Shown piece after piece: positions 43,084 to 53,638 of a stretch of 64,000 nt of DNA. The notes under the pieces are model-generated. The model was not told the DNA's origin, did not search any database, and saw only the letters and a list, made by a program, of their open reading frames with translations. The translations under genes and the position numbers were made by a program. Source of the DNA: Pelomonas baiyunensis (lineage in GTDB: Bacteria; Pseudomonadota; Gammaproteobacteria; Burkholderiales; Burkholderiaceae_C); assembly GCF_043555935.1 (NCBI RefSeq), contig NZ_JBIGIB010000006.1:124001-188000 (forward strand), in the 5' to 3' direction. Position 1 is the stretch's first letter, and each line of letters starts with the position of its first letter.

Positions 43084-43881
43084 ATGAACCTTCGCCCGTT
43101 TGCCGTCCTTGGCCTCTCCGCCCTGCTCTGCGCATGCGGTCAATCGTCCACGTCGCTCGGCGAGGGAGGCTCCGTGATCAGCGGCTCGGCCGGTCCCGCT
43201 GGTGCCCACCATGCCAGCCGCGAACTGGTGAAGTGCGACGCACCCGTGGCCACACTGGCGCTGATCGAGAACCCCAACGGCTACAGCTATTCCAGCAGTT
43301 ACCAGTTGCCCTCCAGCCCGGTGCCGCTGGTTCGCTTGCTGGCGCAGCAAAGCGGGTGCTTCCGCGTGGTGGATCGCGCGGCTGGCCTGAAGGCCACCGT
43401 GCGTGAGCAGGAGCTGAAAGAGGCCGGCATCCTGCGCCAAAGCGGCAACACGGTGCACAAAGGCAAAGGCTATGAGGCGCAATACAGCCTGACACCCAGC
43501 CTGACCTTCAGCGAGCAGGACGCCGGCCGCCAGATTGGCGGCATCCTGCAGGCCATCCCTTACCTGAACAAGCTGGTTGGTGCGGCCGAGCAGGTCAAGC
43601 TGAAACAGGCCCAGGCGGCGCTGCTGCTGACCGACAACGAAACCACCGAGCAGATTGCCGCAGCGACCGGTTCGGTCGAGGTGGCGGACCTGGGCGTGGG
43701 CGGGGCGGTGGTGGGCAAGCTGGGCGGCGCCGCGGGTGCGGGTTGGAGCAATTCCAACGAAGGCAAAGTCATCGCAGCCGCGTTTCTGGATGCGCACAAC
43801 CAACTGGTCGTCCAGGTCCGTGAGCTCCAGGCCAAGGAACTGCCGCCGTCCGTGGCCACTCGAAAACACGCCGGCGGCTGA
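43084..43881 (+). CDS. CsgG/HfaB-like lipoprotein
   Basis: 265 residues from the ATG at 43084, with GGGAG about 9 bases upstream. Lipoprotein signal LGLSALLCAC with Cys18. The middle part resembles CsgG/HfaB secretion proteins: PVPLVRLLAQQSGCFRVVDR then KATVREQELKEAGIL, and YSLTPSLTFSEQD. The VGKLGGAAGAGWSNSNEGKV and VIAAAFLDAHNQLVVQVREL segments also fit. In curli systems CsgG forms an outer-membrane secretion channel, but no csgA/B/E/F-like gene is visible here. This may be an orphan member with an envelope role. Confidence 0.7.
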   Translation: MNLRPFAVLGLSALLCACGQSSTSLGEGGSVISGSAGPAGAHHASRELVKCDAPVATLALIENPNGYSYSSSYQLPSSPVPLVRLLAQQSGCFRVVDRAAGLKATVREQELKEAGILRQSGNTVHKGKGYEAQYSLTPSLTFSEQDAGRQIGGILQAIPYLNKLVGAAEQVKLKQAQAALLLTDNETTEQIAAATGSVEVADLGVGGAVVGKLGGAAGAGWSNSNEGKVIAAAFLDAHNQLVVQVRELQAKELPPSVATRKHAGG

Positions 43882-43928
43882 AGCCCTGCGACGCGTTGGG
43901 GCGGCCGGGTCGTGGCTATGCTTCGCCC

Positions 43929-44399
43929 ATGCAGTTGGCCAAGCCCTACAAGATCCCGGAGTCGGTGCTCGTCGTCATCCACACGCCTGACCTGCAGGTG
44001 CTGCTCATCGAGCGGGCCGACCACCCCGGCTACTGGCAAAGCGTCACGGGCTCCAAGGACTTCATCGACGAGCCCGCGGCCGAGACCGCGCGCCGGGAAG
44101 TGCTGGAGGAAACCGGCTTTGAGGCCGACGCCCCGGGCGCGCAGTTGCGAGACTGGGAACTGGCCAACGTGTACGAGATCTACCCGCACTGGCGCCACCG
44201 CTACGCGCCGGGCGTGACGCGCAACACCGAACACGTGTTCGGCCTGTGCTTGCCGCAGCCGCTGCCGCCGCGTCTCGCGCCGCGCGAGCACCTGGCCTGG
44301 ATGTGGCTGCCCTGGCACGAAGCAGCGGACCGCTGTTTCTCGCCCTCGAACGCCGAGGCCATCCTGCAGCTGCCGCGTTTCGCGGCGGGGGCGTCATGA
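43929..44399 (+). CDS. nudB: Dihydroneopterin triphosphate diphosphatase (Nudix)
   Basis: Nudix hydrolase acting in folate synthesis by removing pyrophosphate from dihydroneopterin triphosphate. 156 residues from the ATG at 43929. MQLAKPYKIPESVLVVIHTP and DHPGYWQSVTGSKDFIDEPA match NudB, and the Nudix box runs from GSKDFIDE through TARREVLEETGF. EIYPHWRHRYAPGVTRNTEH is another NudB feature. No Shine-Dalgarno is visible, and TATGCT lies 6 bases before the ATG, so the message could be leaderless. The stop overlaps the next gene by ATGA. Confidence 0.9.
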   Translation: MQLAKPYKIPESVLVVIHTPDLQVLLIERADHPGYWQSVTGSKDFIDEPAAETARREVLEETGFEADAPGAQLRDWELANVYEIYPHWRHRYAPGVTRNTEHVFGLCLPQPLPPRLAPREHLAWMWLPWHEAADRCFSPSNAEAILQLPRFAAGAS

Positions 44400-45187
44400 G
44401 GTCGGTGGCGCGCCCGACGGCCCATGCGCCCGGCGCCGTGCTGCGCGTGGCCACCTACAACATCCACAAGGGCGTGCGGGGCCTGGGACCCGGCAAGCGG
44501 CTGGAGATCCACAACCTGCAGATGGGCGTGCAGGCCCTGGACGCTGACCTCGTGTGCCTGCAGGAAGTGCGGCTGTTCCACCACCGCGAGGCGGCCTATT
44601 TCGACCGCACCTGGTTCGGCTGGCCCGAAGGCGGTCAGGCGGAGTTCCTGGCGCCAGACGGCTACGAGGTGGCCTACCGCACCAATGCCGTAACCCGCGA
44701 TGGCGAGCACGGCAATGCGCTGCTGTCGCGCTGGCCGCTGGGCGACATCGGGCACCACGATGTATCGGACCACGCCTTCGAGCAGCGCGGCCTGCTGCAC
44801 GTGCCCGTGCATTGGCAGGGCCGCACGGTGCACGTGGTGGTGGCGCATTTCGGGCTGATCCACGCCAGCCGCGTGCGGCAGGTGGACCGGTTGGCCGCCT
44901 TCGTGCGCGAGCACGTGCCGACCGATGCCCCCATGCTGGTGGCGGGGGACTTCAATGACTGGGGCGAGCGCCTGGACGCACCCATGCGCGGGCACGGGTT
45001 GCGCCGGGCCACCCCGCCGCATGGCCGACCGCGCAGCCCCACCTTCCCGTCACGGCTGCCCGTGTTCGCGCTGGACCGCGTCTACACGCGCGGCCTGCAT
45101 TGCACCGGCGTGCAGGTGCCGCGCGGGCCCACCTGGGCCCGAATGTCCGACCACCTGCCTCTGCTGGTGGAGCTGACCCTCGAATGA
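44396..45187 (+). CDS. Endonuclease/exonuclease/phosphatase family protein
   Basis: 263 residues from the ATG at 44396, overlapping the nudB stop. The EEP-fold active site is complete: LRVATYNIHKGVRGLG, CLQEVRLF with the metal-binding Glu, NALLSRWPLGDI, AHFGLIHASR, VAGDFNDWGERL (GDxND) and the final RMSDHLPLLVELTL (SDH). Substrate unknown: DNA or a phospholipid headgroup are possible. It lies 16 bases before a phospholipase D-type cardiolipin synthase gene, a conserved pairing (as with ybhP-clsB in enterobacteria) that may point to membrane lipid metabolism. Confidence 0.88.
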   Translation: MRSVARPTAHAPGAVLRVATYNIHKGVRGLGPGKRLEIHNLQMGVQALDADLVCLQEVRLFHHREAAYFDRTWFGWPEGGQAEFLAPDGYEVAYRTNAVTRDGEHGNALLSRWPLGDIGHHDVSDHAFEQRGLLHVPVHWQGRTVHVVVAHFGLIHASRVRQVDRLAAFVREHVPTDAPMLVAGDFNDWGERLDAPMRGHGLRRATPPHGRPRSPTFPSRLPVFALDRVYTRGLHCTGVQVPRGPTWARMSDHLPLLVELTLE

Positions 45188-45203
45188 ACGCCGGAGCCCG
45201 CCG

Positions 45204-46466
45204 GTGAAGCCCTGGACCCTGCAGTCGGTGCGCCAGCGCGTCGGCCGCGACCCGGGGTTTGCGGGTGGCAACCAGATCACGCTGCTGCGGGGCGGTGACC
45301 AGCTGTTCCCGGCCATGACCGAAGCGCTGGCGCATGCGCGGCACGAGGTCTGGCTGGCCACCTACATATTTCATGAAGACGCGGCGGGCCAGGCCCTGGT
45401 GCAGGCCTTGCGCGTGGCCGACCAACGCGGCGTGCGCGTGCGGGTGGTGGTGGACGGCTTTGGCAGCAACGGCAGCATGGCCTGGCTGCGCAATGCGCTG
45501 ATGGGCAGCGGTGTGGCGCTGGCGGTGTTCCGGCCCATGGACCGCTGGTGGCGCTGGCTGCAGCCGGGCCAGTTGCGGCGCCTGCACCAGAAATTGTGTG
45601 TGGTGGATGGCGACGTGGCCTTCGTCGGGGGCATCAACGTCATCGACGACCGGCTGGACCTGAACCACGGCCGCACCGAGCTGCCGCGGCTGGACTTCGC
45701 GGTGCGCCTGGCCGGGCCCCTGGTGGAGCAGGTGGGGCAGAGCATTCGAACCGTCTGGTCGCGCGCATGGCTGGGGCGCGAGTTCGACAACGCTTTGCTC
45801 GACTACGTGCCGCTGCGCCGGCGCCTGGGCCGCTGGCTGCACCAGCTGTGGCGGGGCCCGCAGCGGCTGGACGCGCTGCCCGTGCCGCAGCAACCCGTGG
45901 TGGCGGCCTTTGTCATGCGCGACAACCTGCGCCGCCGCCGCACCATCGAGCACGCCTATGCCGACGCGCTGCGCCAGGCGCAGCACAGCGCCGACCTGGT
46001 GTGCCCGTACTTCTACCCTGGCCAACGGCTGCGTCAGTCCCTGCAGCGCGCGGCCGACCGGGGCGTGCGGGTGCGCCTGCTGCTGCAAGGCAAGGTGGAC
46101 TACCGCATTGCCGGCTGGGCGGCCCAGGCCCTGTACGCCGACCTGCTGGCCCACGGCATTGAGGTGCACGAGTACACGCCGGCCTTCCTCCACGCCAAGG
46201 TGGCTGTGGTGGACGGTGAGTGGGCCACGGTGGGCAGCTCCAACATCGACCCGCTTTCGTTGCTGGTGAATTTGGAAGCCAACGTGGTGGTGCGCGATGC
46301 GGGCTTCGCTGCGGCGCTCACGGCCGAGATCGACACCGCACTGGCCGTGTCTCGCCGCGTGGCCGAGCCCCAGGTGCGCGGCCTGAAGGCCGTGCTCAAG
46401 CGCGCGGTGGTGGCGTGGTTCGCCTACGTGTTCCTGCGGGTGGCCGGGGCCACCGGGCGGTATTGA
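45204..46466 (+). CDS. clsB: Cardiolipin synthase B-like phospholipase D family enzyme
   Basis: Predicted to form cardiolipin or related phospholipids at the inner membrane. 420 residues from a GTG at 45204. Two HKD motifs are complete: RRLHQKLCVVDGDVAFVGGI (about 130-150) and LHAKVAVVDGEWATVGSSN (about 330-350). NQITLLRGGDQLFPAMTEAL and VWLATYIFHEDAAGQAL are typical of ClsB. There is no N-terminal membrane anchor, which distinguishes it from ClsA. The C-terminal VVVAWFAYVFLRVAGATGRY is hydrophobic and may contact the membrane. Confidence 0.88.
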   Translation: MKPWTLQSVRQRVGRDPGFAGGNQITLLRGGDQLFPAMTEALAHARHEVWLATYIFHEDAAGQALVQALRVADQRGVRVRVVVDGFGSNGSMAWLRNALMGSGVALAVFRPMDRWWRWLQPGQLRRLHQKLCVVDGDVAFVGGINVIDDRLDLNHGRTELPRLDFAVRLAGPLVEQVGQSIRTVWSRAWLGREFDNALLDYVPLRRRLGRWLHQLWRGPQRLDALPVPQQPVVAAFVMRDNLRRRRTIEHAYADALRQAQHSADLVCPYFYPGQRLRQSLQRAADRGVRVRLLLQGKVDYRIAGWAAQALYADLLAHGIEVHEYTPAFLHAKVAVVDGEWATVGSSNIDPLSLLVNLEANVVVRDAGFAAALTAEIDTALAVSRRVAEPQVRGLKAVLKRAVVAWFAYVFLRVAGATGRY

Positions 46467-46518
46467 GCGCCAGCGCTTCTGAGCGCCGGCGGTACCGGCG
46501 GGCCCGCGGGTGGGCGCG

Positions 46519-47811
46519 TCAGGGGCGGCGGTACAAAAAGTCCAGCATCGCCGGCACGCGGCGCGCCCAGCTGGCTTCGTCATGGCTGCCGCGCGGGTCT
46601 TCGGTGAACTGCAGCTGATCCCGCGTCCAGCCGCGCTGTGCCAGGGTGTGGGCGAGGTCACGCGCGAGGCGCACGGCCTGCGGGCCTTCCTCGCCGCCCA
46701 TGTCCACCCACAGCCGAGGCCGCTCGCGTGGCGCCACGGTGGTGGCGGAGGCGTCGCGCAGGATGAACAGGTCGTCCCACCACACCGAGGGCGACACCAC
46801 CAGGGCCGCACCGAAGGTGTCGGCCCGGTGCAGGGCCAGCCACATGGACGCCAGCCCGCCGAACGACGAGCCGCCGACGGCGGTGTTCGCACGGCCCGGC
46901 CGTGTGCGAAAGCGTGCGTCGATGGCGGGCTTGAGTTCCTCGATCAGGAAGCGCGCGTAGGCCGCCACCCCGCCGCCCTGGCGCTCCGGGGCTGAGGTGC
47001 CCAGGCGCTCGGCTGGCACCAGCATGGCCGAGGGGGTGTAGTCGCGGGCGCGCGTTTCGGTGCTGGCCACGGCCACCACGATGAAGGGCTGCAGCCGGCC
47101 CGACTGCACGCCGGCCTGTGCGGCCTCGTCCACCTGCCATTCGGCGCCGGCGGCTTGGGCGTCGAACACGTTTTGCCCATCGTGCAGGTAGAGCACCGGG
47201 TAGCGTGCGTCGGTGTCGCGCTCGTAGCCCGGGGGCAGCCACACCTGCACGTCGCGCGCCTGCACGTGGGCGGATGGCACCACGCCCAGCCGCTCGATGC
47301 GGCCCGTGCGTTGCGCCGGCACGAGGGCGGCTGGCGGGCCGAAGGCGCGTTGCACCGTCTGCGCGCCCGGTTGCAGCAGCAGCGCGTGGTTGCGCCCGGG
47401 CTCCCAGCCTTCGTCCGGCCCCTGGCCCGGGCCGCGTTCGATGCGGAACTTGTAGGCCAGCGGCTGGCCGCCGGTGGCGTCGTCGGGCAGTGTCACGGTC
47501 AGCGTGTAAATGCCCGGTGTGCTGCTGGGCGCGGCCAGCAGCGGGCGGTCCCAGGACAGCGGTGCGGCGGCGCCGCGCAGGCCCAGGCGGTCACGGGCGG
47601 GGTCGAACCGGCCGGTGGCCAGTTCCGCCCGCAGGTCGATCTCGAACGCGAGCCGCGTCTCGGCCCAGGCGGGCAGGGCGCCGAGCAGCGTGCCGAGCCA
47701 GACCGCCCCACATGCCAGCCCCCGCGTCAGGCGGGGGCTGAGGAGACGGCTGAGGAGGGGCCGGGAGCAAGAGGCGGCCTGGGGCCGTGAGGGGCGGTGG
47801 GTGTGCGGCAT
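46519..47811 (-). CDS. Exported alpha/beta-hydrolase esterase (enterochelin esterase-like fold)
   Basis: 430 residues from the ATG at 47811, which has CAGGAC upstream; an in-frame ATG at 47835 is the alternative. A signal peptide ends ...LLGALPAWAETRLAF. An N-terminal beta domain (about 40-150) resembles the CBM20/E-set domains in front of Fes/IroE-type esterases. The esterase D-like fold follows: VQVWLPPGYERDTDARYPVL, YLHDGQNVFDAQA, the nucleophile elbow AVGGSSFGGLASM, VVSPSVWWDDLF, WVDMGGEEG and the His in EDPRGSHDEASWA. Substrate unknown. It lies 39 bases after hutH on the same strand and could be transcribed with hutUH. Confidence 0.8.
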   Translation of the reverse strand: MPHTHRPSRPQAASCSRPLLSRLLSPRLTRGLACGAVWLGTLLGALPAWAETRLAFEIDLRAELATGRFDPARDRLGLRGAAAPLSWDRPLLAAPSSTPGIYTLTVTLPDDATGGQPLAYKFRIERGPGQGPDEGWEPGRNHALLLQPGAQTVQRAFGPPAALVPAQRTGRIERLGVVPSAHVQARDVQVWLPPGYERDTDARYPVLYLHDGQNVFDAQAAGAEWQVDEAAQAGVQSGRLQPFIVVAVASTETRARDYTPSAMLVPAERLGTSAPERQGGGVAAYARFLIEELKPAIDARFRTRPGRANTAVGGSSFGGLASMWLALHRADTFGAALVVSPSVWWDDLFILRDASATTVAPRERPRLWVDMGGEEGPQAVRLARDLAHTLAQRGWTRDQLQFTEDPRGSHDEASWARRVPAMLDFLYRRP

Positions 47812-47850
47812 GGCGTCCTGGGGTGATGGCCCCATTCTGCGCTGCGCCGC

Positions 47851-49379
47851 TCAGTGGGGGGCGCCTTCGGCAGGCATCCAGCGCGGCGCGCCCGGTGCGG
47901 CCAGCGCGCCGGCGTGCACGAGGGCGGTGGCGCGTTCGATGTCGGGCGCCAGGTAGTGGTCGGCCGGCATGCTGGCGCAGTCTTGCCGCAGGCGGGCGTG
48001 CAGCGCCTCCACCGCGGCGGAGCTGGTCAGGGGGCGCAGGAAGTCGATGCCTTGCGCCGCGGCCAGCATCTCGATGGCGACGATGTGGGCTGTGTTGTCG
48101 ATCATGGCGTGCAGGCGGCGTGCCGCGTAGGTGGCCATGGAGACATGGTCTTCCTGGTTCGCGCTGGTGGGCAGGCTGTCGACACTGCCGGGGTGGGCCA
48201 GGCTCTTGTTCTCGCTGGCCAGGGCCGCGGCCGTGACGTGCGCAATCATGAAGCCGCTGTGCAGGCCGGCGTCCGCCGTCAGGAAGGGCGGCAGGCGCGA
48301 GATGCCCGGGTCGATCAGCATTGCAATGCGGCGCTCGGCAATCGCGCCCACCTCGGCAATGGCGAGTGCGAGGTTGTCGGCCGCGAACGCCACCGGCTCG
48401 GCGTGGAAGTTGCCGCCGCTGATCATCACGTCGTCGAACACCAGCGGGTTGTCGGTCACGGCATTGGCTTCGCGCAGCAGCACTTGCGCGGCGTGGCGGG
48501 CTTGGTCCAGCGCGGCACCCATGACCTGGGGCTGGCAGCGCAGGCAGTAGGGGTCTTGCACGCGCTCGTCGCCCTCGCGGTGGCTGGCGCGGATGGCGCT
48601 GCCGGCCGCCAGCGCGCGGTACACGCCGGCCACTTCGATCTGCCCCGGTTGGCCGCGCACTGCGTGGATGCGGGCGTCGAACGGGCCGTCGCTGCCGCGG
48701 GCGGCGTCCAGCGTCATCGCGCCGCTGGCCAGCGCCGTGGCGAACAGGCCCTCGAAGCGGATCAGCGCGTGCAGTGCCAGCGCCGTGCTGGCCTGCGTGC
48801 CGTTGATGAGGGCCAGGCCCTCCTTGGCGGCCAGTGTGAGCGGTGCCAAGCCCAGGCGGGCCAGTTCGTCGCGGGCGGGCACGCGGGCGCCGTCCACCAG
48901 CGCTTCGCCTTCGCCCATCAGCGCCAGCGTCAGGTGCGCCAACGGGGCGAGGTCACCGCTCGCGCCCACCGAGCCCTTCTCGGGCACGTAGGGAATGAAG
49001 CCGGCGTTCAACGCATCCAGCAGCGACTGCACCACGACCCGGCGCACGCCGGAAAAACCCCGCGCCAGGCTGCCCGCCTTGGTGGCCAGCATCAGCCGCA
49101 CGACCGGCGGCGACATCGGCGCGCCCACGCCCACCGCGTGGCTGCGGATGAGGTTGAGTTGCAGGGCGGCGAGTTGGTCTTTGGCGATGCGCGTGCTGGC
49201 CAGCTTGCCGAAGCCGGTGTTCACGCCGTAGACGGGGGCGTCGCCCGCGGCGGCTGCAGCCACCAGCGCGGCGCTATGGTCCACGGCGGCCCAGTCGGTC
49301 AGCTCCAGCGTGGTGGTGCCGGCGGCGATGTCGGCCAACTGGGCCAGGGTCAGGTGTCCGGGGTTGAGCAGCATGACGT

Positions 49380-49383
<4 letters not shown>
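47851..49383 (-). CDS. hutH: Histidine ammonia-lyase
   Basis: First step of histidine breakdown: histidine to urocanate and ammonia. 510 residues from a GTG at 49383 that overlaps the hutU stop (GTGA); an ATG three codons in is the alternative. The MIO cofactor triad Ala141-Ser142-Gly143 is in KGSVGASGDLAPLAHLTLAL. VYGVNTGFGKLASTRI, NLIRSHAVGVG, VQDPYCLRCQPQVMG and the SANQEDHVSMATYAARRL region are typical. Co-transcribed with hutU and probably under HutC control. Confidence 0.96.
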
Positions 49384-51056
<1,673 letters not shown>

Positions 51057-51080
51057 ACGCGTCTCCTTGAAAGTGCGCTG

Positions 51081-51109
51081 ACTCTACTTGTCTATACAAG
51101 TAAGGTCAA
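51081..51109 (-). promoter_or_regulatory. Predicted hutU promoter
   Basis: On the minus strand TTGACC (51109-51104) and TAGAGT (51086-51081) are separated by 17 bases. The predicted start point near 51075 leaves a short leader containing AAGGAG before the hutU GTG at 51056. The operator palindrome at 51086-51101 fills the spacer, a position suited to repression. Confidence 0.5.
51086..51101. promoter_or_regulatory. Predicted HutC operator palindrome
   Basis: ACTTGTCTATACAAGT is a 16-base palindrome with only one mismatched pair (C at 51092 against A). It lies alone in the 66-base gap between hutU and hutC, as expected for the operator of a GntR/HutC-family repressor. Known HutC sites have similar TTGT...ACAA arms. 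Binding is inferred. Confidence 0.75.
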
Positions 51110-51122
51110 CTAGCATCACGCC

Positions 51123-51842
51123 ATGCCCAGATCACCGGTCACCTCCGAGCCCCAGTACCTCAAGGTCAAGAACCACCTGCGCGAAGGCATTGCCAGTGGG
51201 CACTGGGTGGCGGGCGATTTGCTGCCCAGCGAGGGCGCGCTGGTGGGGTTGTTCGAGGTCAGCCGCATGACGGTGAACCGGGCGCTGCGTGAGCTGGTGC
51301 AGGAGGGGCTGATCGAGCGCGTGCAGGGCGTGGGCAGCTTCGTGGCGCAGTTGCACCGCATCTCAAGCACGCTGAACGTGCGTGACGTGCACGAGGAAAT
51401 CCTGGAGCGCGGCCACCAGCACGAGGCGCGGGTGCAGGCGCTGACCAAGGGCAAGGCCACGCCGCAGCAGGCGGCGGAGCTGGGCCTCAAGCGCGGCGCG
51501 CCGGTGTTCCTGAGCTTGATCGTGCACCTGGAAAACGGCGTGCCCATCCAGGTGGAAGAGCGGGCCGTGAACCCCGCCTGCGCGCCGGACTACCTCGCGC
51601 AAGACTTCACCCAGATCACGCCCACGCACTACCTGCTGCAGGTGGCGCCGCTGTCCGAGGCGCGCTACATGATCGAGGCCGCCTTGCCCGGCGAGGTGGA
51701 GGCGCGGCTGCTGGGCATCAGCCGGCGCGACCCGTGCCTCGTGGTCAAGCGCATCACCTACAGCCGCGGCGTGGCCGTGACGGCGGTTCGCCTCACCCAC
51801 CCCGGTGGCCGTTACCAATTGCAAGGGAGCTTTTCCGCATGA
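51123..51842 (+). CDS. hutC: Histidine utilization repressor HutC (GntR family)
   Basis: Urocanate-responsive repressor of the hut genes. 239 residues from the ATG at 51123. N-terminal winged helix: YLKVKNHLREGIASGHWVAG, DLLPSEGALVGLFEVSRMTV and NRALRELVQEGLIERVQGVG. The C-terminal UTRA ligand domain starts near residue 85 (RDVHEEILERGHQHEARVQ) and includes PVFLSLIVHLENGVPIQVEE and PTHYLLQVAPLSEARYMIEA. It probably binds the palindrome just upstream and so controls both directions, including itself. Confidence 0.95.
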   Translation: MPRSPVTSEPQYLKVKNHLREGIASGHWVAGDLLPSEGALVGLFEVSRMTVNRALRELVQEGLIERVQGVGSFVAQLHRISSTLNVRDVHEEILERGHQHEARVQALTKGKATPQQAAELGLKRGAPVFLSLIVHLENGVPIQVEERAVNPACAPDYLAQDFTQITPTHYLLQVAPLSEARYMIEAALPGEVEARLLGISRRDPCLVVKRITYSRGVAVTAVRLTHPGGRYQLQGSFSA

Positions 51843-51902
51843 GAGCGGGTGCGCTTTGCTGCGGACAATGGGCGCTGACTGGCAGCCGGTGAGGACAAGA
51901 AC

Positions 51903-52439
51903 ATGAGTTGGAGCAGGGTCAGCGCGGTGGATGTGCAGCCGCAGACCTGGAAAAACGGTGGCGGCACGACACGCGAATTGCTGGCGTGGCCGCATGCCCA
52001 CGACTGGGCGGTGCGCTTGAGCGTGGCGCGTGTGGAGCGGGACGGGCCGTTTTCGGCCTTCCCCGGCGTGCAGCGCTGGCTGGCCGTGATCGGCGGCGCG
52101 GGCCTGCGCTTGTTCGACTGGCCCCAAAGCCAGGGCGACGAGCCCCTGTGTTTTGACGGCGGCTTGGCCCCGCAGGCGGAACTCGTCAAAGGCGGCTGCG
52201 ATGTGCTGAACGTGATGGAGCGCCGAGGCAACCTGGAGATCGAATCGGCCCACCACGTGCTGTTGCCGCGCACGCCGTGGGTGGGGCTGTTCACCGTCAA
52301 GGGCGGCCTGTTGGAGCACGGCCACCGCGCCATGCCCATGGCACCGATGACACTCGCCTGGTGCGAGCAGCCCGTCATCCAGAGCTGTGTGTTCACCGGC
52401 GAAGGTGCGGCCTGGTGGCTCACCTGGACGGAGGCGTAA
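51903..52439 (+). CDS. hutD: HutD family protein
   Basis: Cupin-fold protein common in hut operons; it has been proposed to limit hut expression or bind pathway intermediates, but its mechanism is unsettled. 178 residues from the ATG at 51903, with GAGGAC upstream. VQPQTWKNGGGTTRELLAWP is the HutD signature; SVARVERDGPFSAFPGVQRW, DVLNVMERRG and FTVKGGLLEHGH follow. A GGACAAT-like -10 at about 51866 could provide a weak internal promoter. It ends 5 bases before hutI. Confidence 0.92.
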   Translation: MSWSRVSAVDVQPQTWKNGGGTTRELLAWPHAHDWAVRLSVARVERDGPFSAFPGVQRWLAVIGGAGLRLFDWPQSQGDEPLCFDGGLAPQAELVKGGCDVLNVMERRGNLEIESAHHVLLPRTPWVGLFTVKGGLLEHGHRAMPMAPMTLAWCEQPVIQSCVFTGEGAAWWLTWTEA

Positions 52440-52444
52440 GCGCG

Positions 52445-53638
52445 ATGCAGTGCTGGCAAGGCGCGCGATTGGCCACCCTCGCGGGGGATCGCGGCTGGGG
52501 GCTGATCGACGACGGCGCCTTGTTGGTGGACGACGCCGGCCGGCTCTGCTGGGTGGGGCCGCGCGCCGAGGTGCCGGCGGCCGACGCGGTGGTGGACCTG
52601 GGCGGCGCCCTGGTCACCCCCGGCCTCGTGGACTGCCACACGCATCTGGTGTACGGCGGCAACCGCGCGAACGAGTTCGAGATGCGGCTGCACGGTGCGA
52701 CGTATGCCGAAATCGCGCAGGCGGGCGGCGGCATCAAGTCCACCGTGGCGGCCACCCGCGCAGCCAGCGAGGCCGATCTGCTGACGGCGGCACGCCGCCG
52801 GGTGCGCGCGCTGATGGCCGAGGGCGTAACGACGGTGGAGGTGAAGTCTGGCTACGGCCTGGACGCCGCCACCGAAGCCCGCATGCTGCGCGTGGCCCGC
52901 GCGCTGGCCCATGAGCCGCTGCAGGTGCGCACCACCTACCTGGCCGCGCACGCGCTGCCCCCTGAGGCGACGTCGGCCGATGCCTATGTGGACGCCGTGT
53001 GCGCCTGGCTGCCCGAGCTGCACCAGGCCGGCCTGGTGGACGCCGTGGACGCGTTTTGCGAGCACATCGCCTTCAGCCCGGCCCAGGTGGCGCGGGTGTT
53101 TGACGCGGCGCGCGCCCTCGGCCTGCCCGTCAAGCTGCACGCCGAGCAGTTGAGCGACCAGGGCGGCGCGGCGCTGGCCGCGCGGTACGGCGCGCTGTCG
53201 TGCGACCACCTGGAGTTTTTGAGCGCTGACGGCGTGGCGGCGCTGGCCGCCGCGGGCACCGTGGCCGTGCTGTTGCCGGGCGCGTATTACGCACTGCGGG
53301 AAACGCAGCTGCCGCCGCTGCAGGCGCTGCGCGATGCGGGCGTGCCGCTGGCGCTGGCCACCGACCACAACCCCGGCAGTTCGCCCACGCTGTCGCCCCT
53401 GCTGATGCTGAACATGGCCTGCGTGCTGTTCCGCATGACGCCGGAAGAAGCGCTGCGCGGCATGACCGTGAACGGCGCGCGCGCGTTGGGCCTGCGCGAC
53501 CGCGGGCAACTGGTGGCGGGCCAGCGGGCCGACTTCTGCGTGTGGGACGTGGGCCACCCGCGCGAGCTGGCGGCCAGCTTTGGCCACAACCCGCTCATCC
53601 ACCGGGTCTACGAAGGACGCATTCAGGGAGGCGCATGA
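52445..53638 (+). CDS. hutI: Imidazolonepropionase
   Basis: Third step of histidine breakdown: hydrolyses imidazolonepropionate to formiminoglutamate. 397 residues from the ATG at 52445. Metal-dependent amidohydrolase: VTPGLVDCHTHLVYGGNRAN with the HxH metal site, EIAQAGGGIKSTVAATR, VEVKSGYGLDAATEARMLRV, LPVKLHAEQLSDQGGAALAA, and the late ALATDHNPGSSPTLSPLLML with the metal-binding Asp. The stop overlaps hutG by ATGA. Confidence 0.96.
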   Translation: MQCWQGARLATLAGDRGWGLIDDGALLVDDAGRLCWVGPRAEVPAADAVVDLGGALVTPGLVDCHTHLVYGGNRANEFEMRLHGATYAEIAQAGGGIKSTVAATRAASEADLLTAARRRVRALMAEGVTTVEVKSGYGLDAATEARMLRVARALAHEPLQVRTTYLAAHALPPEATSADAYVDAVCAWLPELHQAGLVDAVDAFCEHIAFSPAQVARVFDAARALGLPVKLHAEQLSDQGGAALAARYGALSCDHLEFLSADGVAALAAAGTVAVLLPGAYYALRETQLPPLQALRDAGVPLALATDHNPGSSPTLSPLLMLNMACVLFRMTPEEALRGMTVNGARALGLRDRGQLVAGQRADFCVWDVGHPRELAASFGHNPLIHRVYEGRIQGGA

